Assembly (NCBI GenBank): GCA_024752435.1
Contig: CP103026.1
Span: 992,001 to 1,056,000, forward strand
Length of the DNA: 64,000 bases
Direction: 5' to 3'
Source of the DNA: Allantophomopsis cytisporea
Lineage: Eukaryota > Ascomycota > Leotiomycetes > Phacidiales > Phacidiaceae
Part shown: positions 35,001 to 47,356 of the stretch, piece after piece
Numbering within the stretch: the stretch's first letter is position 1
Layout of the letters: each line of letters opens with the position of its first letter
Notes under the pieces: generated by a model
What the model saw: only the letters and a program-made list of their open reading frames with translations
Databases searched by the model: none
What the model was told of the DNA's origin: nothing
Translations under genes and position numbers: made by a program

Positions 35001-37268
35001 GGTAGGGTGATGATACGGTCTCCATTGATGTGTCCACTCTCTGGGCGAAGACAGTTGTAAATCAGCTGTTGATAGGTTCCTCTATCAAAGAAGGTGTCTC
35101 TGTTTGACATCCAGACAGAGACAGACAAATGATCTTGAATCAAACCTCTTAAAGGTTTTCCGGACGTTGCGACAAGATATTGATGATCAGTATCAGCAAT
35201 TTGGAGAGCTTCAGCACGGGCAACCTCGCTCTGTGGAAAATGCATGTTCATCTCATCACCATCAAAGTCGGCGTTGTAAGTATTACAATTGGCGTAATGC
35301 ATTCGGATGGTCTTCTCCCCTGGCAGAACTCGTGCGCGATGACCCATGATAGATGGCTTGTGAAGGGTTGGTTGACGATTCATCAGTACAACATCTCCAT
35401 TTGTCAAATGGCGATGCACCTTCTTATTTCGAGAACCACTTGAGTTGTTTGCAGATGAAGCAAGCAGCTGATTCGAGAGAGCAACGCGCTCGTCAAACGT
35501 CTTGGTTCGCAGATTGATGACCTGGCCGTTTTCGTTCTCAATCGCAGCAGCTCCTGGCCATTTGTCCATACCATTCTGAACAGCCTGTCTCATCTCTTGG
35601 TGGTTGTGACTTGTTACTGGTTCGGGGTATGTCAATTTCTTCGCAAAGACAGGTGGGACACCAATTTCGTTCGTCTCGATGTTTGGATCAGGCGAGATAA
35701 CACTTCGAGCTGCAAAATTGACACGCTTGCCCATCATGTTCTTTCGGAACAAACCCTCCTTCTTTTCAAGCTTCTGCTTGATACCATCCTCATTTTTCTT
35801 GCCGGCGGCTCCTTGAACAGGATTCCTGTCTCGATCGATAAGAGAGTTGACCGCATCTTGGAGTCTAGCACATGCTTCGTCCAGATCGGCCATATCACGA
35901 CGACGGCGCCCATCATCCCGGTCTTGATTTTGACGGAGAACATCCTGATACATGAGGTTGACAGTATCATTGGCGGTCAAAATGAGCTTATATAATGAGT
36001 TTTGTTGTGCCTCGGAGATTTCGCCATCACCAGTCTTGGCCTCTGGACGGTACTTGTTCGGTGGGACCAGAATTGTTTGCAAGAAGAACATATCCGCTGT
36101 AATGGCAGTAGGTCTGCTCCGAGATGACCGAGAATTATATACGAGTGACAGAACCTCATGCTCTTTCTCGAAAAGCATAGTGATTGCGGCTTTAACCTCT
36201 GTTGGATTGACATATCGCTGTTGCGCTGGTGTTGTCTTGGACTTCAAGCTGCTCTTGGTCATATTTGGATCGTCCATGACAACGTCGCCGTCCACATCGA
36301 GATCCTCTCCCTCGCCCTCCTCATCGTCGTCTGCAGACATATCAATATCGGCAATGCCTTCGTCTTGTTCTTCTTCAGCTGCCTTGCCCTTTTCGCCTGC
36401 CCGCTTCCTTCTACCTAAGATCTGCAGTGGATTAGTTGCTTTGAAGTTGCCTTGAACCATCTTTGTTCTGTCCTTTGGGGACAACGCCTTTTCGAAAATC
36501 TTAACGAATCTATCTTTCCGATAACCTGGTGATATTCCGCGGCAGTTGTTGCACACTCTTCCAGCATGTATAGACTTGAGGAAGGTCTTGATGACTTCCC
36601 TTCGTGCATCTGCTACTCCTTCGTTCTTTTCGCGGCTCCAATCCCATTTTGTCGTCTGGGTTTCTTTTGCAAGCCTGATACTTCTCTTGACAAACGCCAA
36701 ACGTCGGTTGATCACGCTACTCTTGTCTTGCTCTTCTTCGTCTTCGCTTTCGATATCTTCGCCTTCTCCTCCATTCTTTGTGGATTCAGGCGCATCTTCA
36801 ATGTTGTCAACTTCCTCGGCTGCGTCAATGAGACCAGCCTGGATCAGGCGTAGTTTGCAAACATAGAGATTGATGTCTTTTCGCGACATTTTGAAGTGGT
36901 GACAGTAAACGCACTTTGCGCGTAACAATCTGAGCAGCTGGTCCATGAATGTTGGATGGTATACGGGTACTGTAAGATCGATATGGCCGGTGTGGCCAGG
37001 GCAGGCCAATGAGCTGAGATTACATGTTGTGCATCTATTTGGTTTCCTTAGCAGTTGAATTGGAACATAAAATATTATAGACCTACGAGATGTCGCCCCA
37101 AGCACCAAGTGCAGGATCATAAAGACCGCCTGGAACTGGATGAAGTAGTGTATCGAAAGTTGTAGGATTCTGAATTCTTTTCACAGAAAGAGCCTTGATC
37201 TCGGCGCTGGAAAGGAAGCCAAAGTCCACACTGCCAATGGCAGAAGGGACAGGCTGGGAGATGTTCAT
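32090..37268 (-). CDS. RPA190: RNA polymerase I largest subunit
   Basis: Two exons, 37268-37087 and 37034-32090, give 1708 residues. The 52-base intron sits just before the first zinc-binding cluster (Cys62, Cys65, Cys72, His75, within CTTCNLSSLACPGHTGH). The Mg-binding catalytic loop NADFDGDEMNMHFP is intact, with Asp650, Asp652 and Asp654. Bridge-helix and trigger-loop regions follow, with GYLQRCLIKGMEGL and QSVGEPSTQMTLNTFH. Two acidic inserts (about residues 125-165 and 280-320) and a highly acidic jaw insert near residue 1400 (DDDEDDDGEDD) are typical of Pol I rather than Pol II or III. There is no heptad-repeat tail. The enzyme makes the large rRNA precursor in the nucleolus. It shares a 400-base divergent promoter with Prp3. 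Confidence 0.93.
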
Positions 37269-37668
37269 TGTGGCTCTCAGTAATGTTTACACCATCTGCT
37301 ACAGCTTGCGAGAAGGTACATGTGCATGATATAGCACAAGCTGAGAGGTGAGGTCAAAAATTCGAGGTTATCGCGGAGCCTCTTTCTGCCGCAACTTTTT
37401 TTGACATCGCATGGGCGAAAAGCGGCCGCAAAATAACTTTTCTACTAAAATAATCTATCCCTGCACACCCACCGCCTTTGCCTTACTCCGACCTGCCGTG
37501 CGCTCGTCTGTCCTGCCTCAGCATCATCGCAACATGAATTAATATCCTAAGGCTAGAAATTCGAGGCAGAATATCACATTCAACGTTGAATGTACCGTAC
37601 AAAACGTAACACTACATCCGCTTTACGAATGAACACCGCCTTCATATTCTCTCAGCCAAATTCGTGAA
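37269..37668. promoter_or_regulatory. Divergent promoter between RPA190 and PRP3
   Basis: 400 bases between start codons facing away from each other. I see no gene in it. It includes a GCGGCCGC site near 37422 in a GC-richer patch and C/T-rich stretches on the PRP3 side. Co-regulation of the two genes is inference. Confidence 0.55.
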
Positions 37669-39207
37669 ATGGACAGATCCAAGTCGCCAATTGTCGCGCC
37701 GCGACACGATGCTACAAACCGGGTAGGAAAAGCTGAATCTGCCGCCGACAAGATCGCTGCCCTACGCGCGAGAGTTGCAGCCGCCGTTGGAAACAGCAAA
37801 GCAAAGGGTGGTTTGAATGTCGGACTTCATCCAGCACTAGGGGGAACGACGGGCACCGCAACTACGACAGCAAGAGGTGGATTGAATGTTGGTTTGCATC
37901 CAGCCCTGGAAGACCTTGGGCAATGGAAACCTTCAAAGAGTCTGGCTCCAAAGTTCGCAACAAGCATAGGAAATGCTCGGCCAGCAGAGAAGGCCCCTTT
38001 GAAGGGTAAGAAGCAGCTCGATCTTTCCGGACCATCTGCAGAGGAGACTCGAAACAATCCATACTTCGATATAAGTCTTGGCGGTCAGACTGCCACCCTG
38101 AAGAATAGGCACTCGCGACAGCTGGTATTCAATCAAAAAGGCAAATATATCCAGCAGGCGAATGCTCTCAGACGTCAAGCTGCACTCGAGCAAATGAAGA
38201 AACGTATTGCGGAGTCCTCTCGCAAAATCGGAATCGACGAGGATCTGGATACGGAGAAGAAATATCTCGTGGAGGCACCTCCAGAAATCGAATGGTGGGA
38301 CGAGGGCCTGGTTGATGGTACAAATTATGATCAGATTGAGAATCCTTCTAAACTCAAAATTGACTCTGCGGATTCCATGATCACCATGTACATTCAACAT
38401 CCTGTGCTCTTAGAGCCCCCACAAGAAAAGAACACACCAGCACCAAAGCCCATGTTTCTAACCGCAAAAGAGCAGGCAAAACTCCGAAGACAACGAAGAA
38501 TGGCAGATTTGAAAGAACAGCAGGCTAAGATCAGACTTGGTCTGGAACCTGCCCCGCCCCCTAAGGTTAAGAAGAGCAACCTGATGAGAGTTCTTGGCGA
38601 GGAAGCAGTGAAAGATCCCACAGCTGTAGAAGCCCGAGTGAATAGAGAGATTGCGGAGCGTCATCAGAAGCATGTTGACATGAATGAGGAGCGGAAACTT
38701 ACAAAGGAACAACGGCATGAGAAGCTAGCGGTTAACCAGGAGAAAGATGCTGCAAAGGGAATACATCTTCTGGTCTTTAAAATCGACAATTTGGCAAATG
38801 GAAGCCACAGATTCAAAATTGCCAAGAATGCAGAGCAGTACGCTCTCACAGGCATATGTGTAATGCACCCCAGGTTCAACCTCGTCATTGTGGAAGGCGG
38901 CGAGCATAGTATTAGGAAGTACAAGAAGCTTATGCTAAACCGGATCGATTGGACCGAGAATGCACCTACAAGAATCAAAGAGGGAGCCCCTGAAGCTCTA
39001 GCACAATGGTTGAAGGCAGAAGACGAAAAGGGAGACCTCAAGGACATGTCATTGAACAAGTGTACGTTGGTATTCGAAGGTGAAGAAAAAGCTAGGGCTT
39101 TCAGGAAGTGGGGCAGCAAAGTTTGCGAGACAGATTCAGCAGCAAAAGAGGCTCTGACTCGGGCAAAGATGGAGAACTTTTGGACGTTGGCAAAGAGCAT
39201 GCAATAG
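37669..39207 (+). CDS. PRP3: U4/U6 small nuclear ribonucleoprotein factor Prp3
   Basis: An intronless 512-residue protein from ATG 37669. The PRP3 domain spans about residues 125-350, recognised by NPYFDISLGGQ, RQLVFNQKGKYIQQA, EIEWWDEGL and QHPVLLEPP. The C-terminal DUF1115-type region follows (IHLLVFKIDNLANGSHRFKI, VVEGGEHSIRKYKKLMLNRI-like). Prp3 binds the U4/U6 duplex and U6 3' region and holds the U4/U6.U5 tri-snRNP together before spliceosome activation. The N-terminus lacks a PWI domain and contains a direct repeat of GGLNVGLHPAL (about 47-57 and 69-79). The gene is convergent with RAD3 and divergent from RPA190. Confidence 0.93.
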   Translation: MDRSKSPIVAPRHDATNRVGKAESAADKIAALRARVAAAVGNSKAKGGLNVGLHPALGGTTGTATTTARGGLNVGLHPALEDLGQWKPSKSLAPKFATSIGNARPAEKAPLKGKKQLDLSGPSAEETRNNPYFDISLGGQTATLKNRHSRQLVFNQKGKYIQQANALRRQAALEQMKKRIAESSRKIGIDEDLDTEKKYLVEAPPEIEWWDEGLVDGTNYDQIENPSKLKIDSADSMITMYIQHPVLLEPPQEKNTPAPKPMFLTAKEQAKLRRQRRMADLKEQQAKIRLGLEPAPPPKVKKSNLMRVLGEEAVKDPTAVEARVNREIAERHQKHVDMNEERKLTKEQRHEKLAVNQEKDAAKGIHLLVFKIDNLANGSHRFKIAKNAEQYALTGICVMHPRFNLVIVEGGEHSIRKYKKLMLNRIDWTENAPTRIKEGAPEALAQWLKAEDEKGDLKDMSLNKCTLVFEGEEKARAFRKWGSKVCETDSAAKEALTRAKMENFWTLAKSMQ

Positions 39208-39470
39208 GAGTGAATTCTCCCTATACTCACCCAGTCAAATGAATTTATCTATACTGCAACTATCCTCCTTTCTGGATGTGACATTGACTCGGAAGATTGT
39301 ACATCTAATGGTAGTTGCCAGCTCTGCTCTATATTACAAAGTAGATCGGCTGAAATGAAACCGGTCTAGTAGTGAAGTTGTGTCTACTTGAAGTACGGAA
39401 GTAATTGTACTTTAATGCAACTTTATCTCCATACGAAAGGCTAAAGATTTCATTAGCTATCAGCCAGTTA

Positions 39471-42311
39471 TCAACCATCAAGCTCCATCATCCCAGCCTC
39501 TATTTCTTCGTCAATGACGCCGAATTCGTCCTCCATTGTGATATCTCTCTCATTACCATCCCGTATATTATCCATCATGCCGTTGTTTTGTAACTCTCTG
39601 ATCTGTTCTTCCTCAATTTCTGCCTTCTTCTTTTCCAAGTCTGCCAACGACCAAGTGCTGATACCCTCTTGATCCTTAGGACGGAAAGGCTGAGCCATAG
39701 TCTTTAAAAACTTCTTCGCTGAGCTGACGGCCATATCAGTGCTAAGGTTTGTCTCTGCGTCAAGAAGAGCCTGATTAATCCATTTAGGAAGTTGCGCCCG
39801 TTTCTTCAGGAAACGTTTATCGGCAAGCACCATGATACCATAGTCGTCTTTTCCTCTGAGCACACGACCTAAACATTGGGCTGCATGCCGCATTGCATCG
39901 AATGATAAAAAGTCGTTCTCACGAATACGGTAAGTCTCTCGCAGGAATTCTAGTCGAGCTTTGAGGATGCGGGACTCCGTGTACTGAAAAGGAACACCGA
40001 TGCAGAGTACGGTCCTGCCGTATTGATGATCAAAATCAATACCTTCAGATACTTTCCCACGAGCCACACACAGCAAGATAGCTCCTCGTCCATTACAGCA
40101 TGCCGTTCTGTAGGTCTCAAGCGCGAGTGAAGTTTCTGTTGCATCGGGAGTTTCAACCAGGATCAGCTTGTATTTCCAAACTTCATCCAGAATTCCCATG
40201 CCTTGCCACATACTGATGATAGATTCCATGTAAAGATATGAAGGAAAGAAAACTACCATTCCATCAGGTGTAATCTTGGAAAACTCCGTCAATAGATTGC
40301 CGTAGTTCCTAACAACACTGGGTTCATTTCGAACCTGGAAACCCGATGATATTGCGACTTGGTCACTTCCGCGTGTAACGATCATAGGTAAAAAAGATCG
40401 TCGTGCAAGTGTCATGCTATATGACTCTTGGACCACGGTCGTAAAACCAAGCATTTTAGGATACATTTCAAGCGGAGAAATAGTTCCTGAAGTAATGATG
40501 ACGGAACTAAATCTGTCGAACACAGGCTTGATTGCAATTGCAGCGTCCAAGCATGTGAAATGTAAAACTGGGTTCGGAACTTCAGCTGTCTCTGATTCAT
40601 ATGGTTCGAGAATAAGTACGAAACCCTTCTCATATGTGGCAACCAATGTTGCAAATGTTGCAACTTCCTGCAACGGTTGATAATCCTCTATATTCGTAAG
40701 CTCAAGTGTTCGCACCAACGATGTTAAACGTTCTGCACAAAATCGAAGAGGCTTTTTCTCAATGTAAGTGTACTCTTTCAGATGAGCGAGGAATGATGGC
40801 GGTGTTTCTGAAATGACCTGGCGTACTTTCATACGAGTCTGCAGCACGTCAACAATGCAAACCTAGCTGAAATATGATTACGGCTACTCACCTTAAGATA
40901 TTCTACAAATCTTTTCAGGAAAGCCACAAAGTGCTCTGCCCTCCTTATGTTGCCAGGCACGGCTTCTTTGAGCAAATCATCGGGAAGAGCTACATAGTTA
41001 GACAAACAACTATTGCATCTTCGTATAAAAGAAACTCACCGGGATTTGACATGAAAGCATCCTCTTCTCGTGCCTCATCTGCATCTCGTAGCCCCTCAAC
41101 CAATTTAGCATACTCATTCTGCAACTTTTCCGCGTCTGTATCTTTCATTTCGGATATTTTGCGTTCCAGATTTTGTGCTCCTCTCGTAGCTTTACGCAAC
41201 GAATCTTCCGTAATATCAGTGCTCAGAGACTCGATACACACGTTGTCGATGTTGTGTGCTTCATCGAATACTACTATACAATCTTTTGATAACTCTTTTG
41301 AAACACGGTCAGCAATCTTAGGATCCAGGAGGTAGTGGTATGAGTAGATGATGACGTTGCAGAAAGGCATCTATACAGAGTCAGTGATATACCAATGCGA
41401 CTCGAGAAGGCTTCCCAACGAACCATGCGCCGTGATGTGAAATAGGGGCATTGTTTGTGTTGCTCCCCATATGCCTGAATACCCTCTAACGTCCAAACAC
41501 CATTTGGGACCAAGTTGTGAGGCTCGAGAAGATCCAAATTCTACATCATATAAGTTACTATCAAGGCTCGCGCGATGGCACTTACATCATGATAGACGCA
41601 GAGATCAACATCCTCGCCCCTTTCCTTCTTCTCCTTGACAAACCCAGCAGTTAAGCTCCGGCATCGTGCATCGACAACTGCACCACTCTTCTCGCGCTTA
41701 ACCGATGGGTGTAAACAGAGGTTTTTTCGACTGGTGAGGCCTAAGCCCCGAAAGTCTTCGACATAGCCAAGCTGCTCTGATCGATACTTCATCAGAGCTT
41801 TCAACTCTGCAAGCGCCTTTTCGATCTCTGACATTGTTCCTGTATAGTCTTAGGTGCTGCAAACTCATTTAAGAAGACGACTCACGTGAACAGTATATCA
41901 GCTTACGATGCTCAGGATAAAACTGCTGATAGGCTACAATCAAGGAAAGCAAAGAGACGGTTTTCCCTGTTCCCGAAGGCATTTCCAGTACACAATGACC
42001 GCCGGCATCAAGCGTTTCTGGTGGCAAAGTCAGCAAAGTCAAAGGGGGCCGGGATATGAAATTTACTTTTCAGGTCACACATATAACTACATAAGAAGCG
42101 ATACAAGTTAGCAAGATATCTCCGTGATCTTGTCTGTTGACGTACGCATATTGCTCTTTAGTCTGTCAGCGATATGTACGATGTCGGGAATAGGTCTGCT
42201 CACCTGGATAGATCCGCGGATACGGAAAGAGCACCGGAAGATCACTTTATGGTTAGCCGGGCGTAAGCACAACTTGCGTAAATTGGTGACTTACTCGATG
42301 TTGAACTTCAT
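39471..42311 (-). CDS. RAD3: TFIIH DNA helicase Rad3/XPD
   Basis: Ten exons: 42311-42295, 42244-42204, 42155-42146, 42086-42067, 42017-41886, 41839-41586, 41540-41424, 41370-41040, 40989-40892 and 40838-39471. They join to 795 residues. Exon 1 has 17 bases, exon 3 only 10 and exon 4 20. Walker A is MPSGTGKT with Lys48, the same number as in yeast Rad3. DEAH follows in VVFDEAHNID. The four iron-sulfur cysteines are Cys115, Cys133, Cys154 and Cys189. HD2 motifs include TSGTISPLEMYPK, ARGKVSEGIDF and QCLGRVLRGKDDYG. Rad3 is the 5'-3' helicase of TFIIH needed for nucleotide excision repair and transcription initiation. The C-terminal Glu-rich tail is typical. The frame is kept by all nine introns, which supports the tiny exons. 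Confidence 0.93.
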
Positions 42312-45300
42312 ATCGTCTATTTGTGATTATTTTGAGATGTAGAACTCAGTCTATACGACGACATACGAAAGAATTACACATATCCATTCACTTGTTCGCT
42401 TCGAAGCAGTAGCTTCCCGACATTCGTGCCTTAATATTCAGGTCTGAGTATTTGCTTTCCAATGGGCACTTTTGAATTTATGTGTACCTACTTGGATAAG
42501 ACATTAGCTGAGATTGCGCAAAACGGTTCACAGTTGAGACGAAATCGAAGACAGTAAATCCAGTATATAGGCTAAATCAAAGCCTGAGAATTGTGAAAGA
42601 GTGGAGGGCAATAAGTTGATTCTTACTTACACGAAGCGAGTGCAATTTAGTACAGTGGAAGATGGACAAGCATCTTGATACACTTCATTGTGAGAACAGG
42701 TAACACGATGATATAAGTCGTATTGACGTTTTCTGTTACGGCTATAAATACTTTATAATGCACTACTAGGTATAATATATGAAATTGGAAAGTTTTCGGA
42801 GTGACACATTCCCTTCATCCTTATCTTTTATTTCTAAACACAAATATGAAAACGATTATTAGTAGGCATCGCATTTAGACCGTTTGGGGTGCTTTACCTA
42901 CCTTAATTAATATTTAAGTAATATGAATATACATTGTACGAACTCAAAAGTATGAGAAGATTGATTGCAACCAAATAGTTATCACTCTGATTGTTTAATA
43001 ATGTAAGCTTGAAGCATCGCGCAAGAACACTTCAGAGAATAGAAGTACAGCATTTCCTTAAGTCCCATATTTAGTGCTTCAATATCTTCTCAATTGCCGT
43101 AGATATGTGTACTATGAGAACCAATATATCTGCTAAAAGGCCCATAAGCATCTATTCATACATATCTATGCTATCCTATGTTCATGATGGGAACCACAAA
43201 ACATTCAGTACGGTGAATTGAGTATAAACCCAATGTGTTTTATATCAACTGTTCTTCAGACTTGCAGAACGGGGACGATCTCAGTCTCCACATAATGATA
43301 TAAGGACTAGTACACAATAATTGCCAGCAAAGCGGAGAGTTACGAACGTTATTGAAAGATGATTCTCTTGGAAATATGTGCAAGCATCGTAGCGAAAAGT
43401 ATAGCCTGATTCACGTGTACAATACATGAGGAGAATTATCAACACTTGGTATCTATCAGAGTCCTTGAACTTGACAGGAAGGTTTGCTCGATATATTTAT
43501 GTAGCGAGAATAAGATACGGAGGGTTTCTTGTTCCCAAATAACTTCAATGTCATCATGGTCATTTAGTCTTTGACGCCACATTAGCTCAACGGTTCGGGC
43601 CCACTGGCGAGTATCTGAAACTCATTTTGAACATCAAAGCAAGCCTTTCTTATATATGTAGAGGATAGGAGACTTAGTTCTCCTCGTTTTAAGGTAGAAG
43701 AATTGCTTATGAAGAAAAACATTATTGTGATGTTTGTTGACCAATAAGGACATGAGATATCGTGGTACGCCGCATCAAAATAATCCTCCAATGGCCACAT
43801 ATAGTCTGTCAATATCAGGTCATATTGATGTGATGTAACGTGAAGTTATTGCATTAGGCAGCTCTCACAACTGTACGGCTCTCGATAATTGCATAGGCAG
43901 CCTTTGATGACACTAAGAATTGAAATAACCATGTAGCTCTTGATACTGGAATAACAAGGGGGCGTTCCAGAAAAGGGACGACACGATAAAGTACATCAAC
44001 GTGTAGGAACTGCTTGAAAGATCATAGTACGTCGTGTAGGTATATATCCTATAAGTTGATACTACCCATGGAAGATGCGTATATTTATCGTCAAGATTGA
44101 GGTCGTCGTGCTAATAATGTGACGGGCATCTGAGGACAGTTTCTGCTCTTAAACTTTCGAATGTTTGAGCGAATGGTGCGAGGGGTCGTATCCCCGGTCG
44201 CAGAATTACTCCGGATGCACCTACTGTCAAATTTCTTGCATGGTACCTTGATTCACACGGTCGTGGCACATGTGCGCTGACAGACGGTAAGAATGAAGAA
44301 GCATGCATTCGAACTCGCTAAAGCCATTTTCTCATTCGATTTCGAAGCGCCTTGCCCTGGAAAGTCACTTGACCTTTGTATTCGCCGAGGTGAGCCACAC
44401 ATCTTTCCCACCTACTCCATGAAGTGTGCAGAACTCGTCCGACTCTGTCACCAGAGCCGTGCCATGGACCTGGGTACGAGGTAGAACGATGTCAGGTAGG
44501 ATGCACAAGGATCTGCGGCCAGCGGTGAAGGTGAAATTGAGAACTGCACTTCTCTTTTGGATATTATCATGCTGCAGAGAGCAGCCAAAAGATAGGTAGA
44601 CGAAGCTGACAGTACACCGATTTGGTATGGGGCAAAGAGGCCGAGATTGGTTTTGTGTGAGAATTGAGTCACAATCATACGGAGTATCGTATCTAGCATC
44701 GAATCCACACAAATCGATCATCACTATAGTCACGGCTAGGTTTTGTGCTCGACCCAAGTCTCTGGGGTGAACGATCGGGACTCGGAACGTCAATGCTTCG
44801 GTGCTTCAGTGTTTGCGCATGGACCGAGGGGGCATTCCACGAACTTAGTGCCTACGTGGAAGGCAAATTGGACATTGTATCTTCGATGACTTGCTACAAA
44901 CTACTTGGAGGTTTACCGCATTATTAACTTACTGACAAAAATTGATTGGGAAGGGAGGGGACAGCCAAGAGTGTGTTTCGGTGAGTCCCTGTCAGAACTT
45001 CGTAAGCTGAGATGCCAAGTAGAGGAAGACGAGTGTTGTACTTACCGTGGTTGCGCTGCAGAGTGAAGCAAAGGATAGGTAGTGAGTGCAAAGAGATTTG
45101 TTCCATAGGAAGAAGTTCCGTGTATATACTTCAATGTATGCATCTATCCATTCCATACGTACGAACAGACTTCTACTGTGGACGCTTCGATGGATCTTCA
45201 TCCTTGCCCTAGATCATGTAAGCTTGAGCCTGACAACATAAGAGATACGATACAACAATTGAATATTGCGAGGGTAAAAATGCCGTATGTATTAGCAGGC

Positions 45301-47356
45301 AAGGTGTGGATTCGATGGATATGGGTGTGTAGCTCAAATGATTGACGGAGTGGTCCTTCGATTCTTATGTGTACGACTGTGTAACGAACAATTCAAACGA
45401 CATGGTGCTCGCTAATCTCAAGGTTTATGGGTGATGGGTTCAAGAATAACGATCCCAGAAAATCATGACTGAGACTTCCACAATCTCGAGCATGTTATCT
45501 GAATACCTCACATCAACTCAACCCAGCTCAACGCAACTCAACTAAACCAACTCATCTCAACCCCACGCTCGTAGCCACGTCCTCGGAACGACATCCTTGG
45601 AACGACATCCTTCAGGGTAAAGCCAAGTTGAAGCTCTTGCAATACATAGGTGGATTGAAAAGAAGAAGAAAAAAAACTATCGGGCTTGGGCTCTAGTAGT
45701 AATACATATGGTGGAAGAGCAGTAATCGTGCGGTTGCCTTTTAGTTCTTCTTGGATTGTGCTAGAGGCGGGCACCATTTCTCTCCACTTTAGAGAAGCTC
45801 CACTGAAGAAAAGCATGGTCTCTGCAGCCGATCCGCACAAGCTCGCCACGCCTGCTGAGTCCCATCGCTTGATATGTGATGTACAGTATGTGAGTATGTA
45901 TGTAGGTACATAAATAAGCTCCTTGATGCCCGGCATATACTTGGTGTGTAGATGCCAACCCTGAGAAACTCTGAATCTCAGGACGTAGTACATGTAATAT
46001 TGGTGTGCACAAGTCGGTGGGCATTTCCCTGGAGGCGTAGCAATAAACCACCTTACTACCTATGTACCTACTAGAATACTGACTCGGAGTATACAATGAT
46101 TGGCAAGAGACTGATGACTTGCAGGGGAGGTGAGGTCACTTCTTGAGTCTACAGTTATGGTATGGCCGGCCCATGGGTGCGCTTCACGTTTTGTTCTTCG
46201 GAGTATGTACTATTCCAAAACATCGGGTTATGAGCTACCTATGCACTTCATATCCATATCCATATCGACAAGCCTTTTCGACGATGCGCACACTCCACTC
46301 CAAAACTATCGCGTCAACAAGGCTCGCAACAAGTGTGCTTGCTTGCAAGGGTCAGAGCAGTTACCGGGGACCCTCCCACTCTGTCCTGTACCACCTGTGC
46401 CCACAATTACTCTTTCACAACCTCGACTTGACCGTCTTCTTCTCATTGCAGTAGAAGAACAGTCCTGCACCTTACTCTTCTAGGAACGTGATGCTTCTTT
46501 TCGGCCCCGGCCTCAACTAGAACCTCTAGAAGTCCCCGTCGAGTTACCGACCGATCTTGATGAGTCTGCAGGGGTATGGCTCCAGCTGACTATGGCCATC
46601 GACCAACAACTGGGATAATAGGCATGGAATCACCTCTAAGACCGTAGTATCCTCTAGGGTAGGAAAAGAAGAGACAGAGAACAATCACAAAGTCGAGTAT
46701 ATGGAGGAGGTTGTTTAGCCCCCCTCCCACCCCTCTCCACGGCTCTGAACCCTGTTGTCCACTTCATCGTTGATTGGCTACACTCCAGGTAGGCAGAATC
46801 AGAGCGTAGATTGAATCTGCCTTGAGTATTTTCAGATTTGATATGCCTCTATTATTGAATACATCTCGACATCTTTATCTCTCTATAATTCTTTTGCTTG
46901 TCCGTCATGATGCATGCAAATATTAAACTCATATAATACTCTACGTTAGTCTCCGTTATCAACTGCTTTTAAGGTGTGCTGTGCAGCTCCTTTTCCATTT
47001 TCGCCAATCAAGCTTTACTCGACAGCCACACTTGTATGTCAAGACCGTTGGCTCCTTTCGACAGCCCCCAATCTTTTGACCAATCATCAACATTTGAAAT
47101 CCTATAGAAGTATGAACGGAGCTCCACAAACCTTTGACTCTCGATTCTCCCCATTGTATATTTTGTCAAAAAGACCTCAAATCTCAAGTTACACTATTCA
47201 AATACATCTCCATCTCAAAGGGATTCGAATCTCTCTCCTCAAGCAGTTCTGCGGGCCTAGGAACTCTATGACCTTACCAGCTCCTCATCCATCAACCAAG
47301 GAGACTTCATAGTGAATACAATTGAGGAAGAAGAGTTGCCACGAACGCCTTCAGCC
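42312..47356. other. About 5 kb gene-free region upstream of a C2H2 gene
   Basis: The RAD3 start lies at the left edge, and the next supportable gene begins at 47357. The first 1.5 kb is AT-rich. Frames of 60-151 codons occur on both strands without domains. The longest with an ATG is 45993-45538 minus (151 codons), which has irregular composition and no match to any family I know. A 15-base direct repeat (CTTGGAACGACATCC-like) lies at 45581-45612. The stretch probably holds the regulatory region and long leader of the zinc-finger gene. Confidence 0.5.
47112..47312 (+). promoter_or_regulatory. 66-codon upstream ORF before the zinc-finger gene
   Basis: ATG at 47112 opens a frame ending TAG at 47310-47312, 44 bases before the first in-frame ATG of the zinc-finger protein (47357). 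It is not in the same frame. It could be an upstream ORF, or part of a misassembled or unusual N-terminus; see the finding on the open main frame upstream of 47357. Confidence 0.4.

Noticed and set aside
32961..36455. Several plus-strand frames of 80-260 codons inside RPA190
   Set aside because: They are antisense shadows of the strongly conserved polymerase frame; Ser-rich runs mirror its acidic codons.
45538..45993. 151-codon minus-strand ORF with ATG in the gene-free interval
   Set aside because: Composition is irregular, no domain is seen, and another frame of similar length overlaps it. Chance length in 5 kb is plausible.
47218..47232. GGGATTCGAATCTC resembling a reverse-strand tRNA B box
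   Set aside because: There is no T-stem pairing or cloverleaf around it, and it lies in the probable zinc-finger leader.
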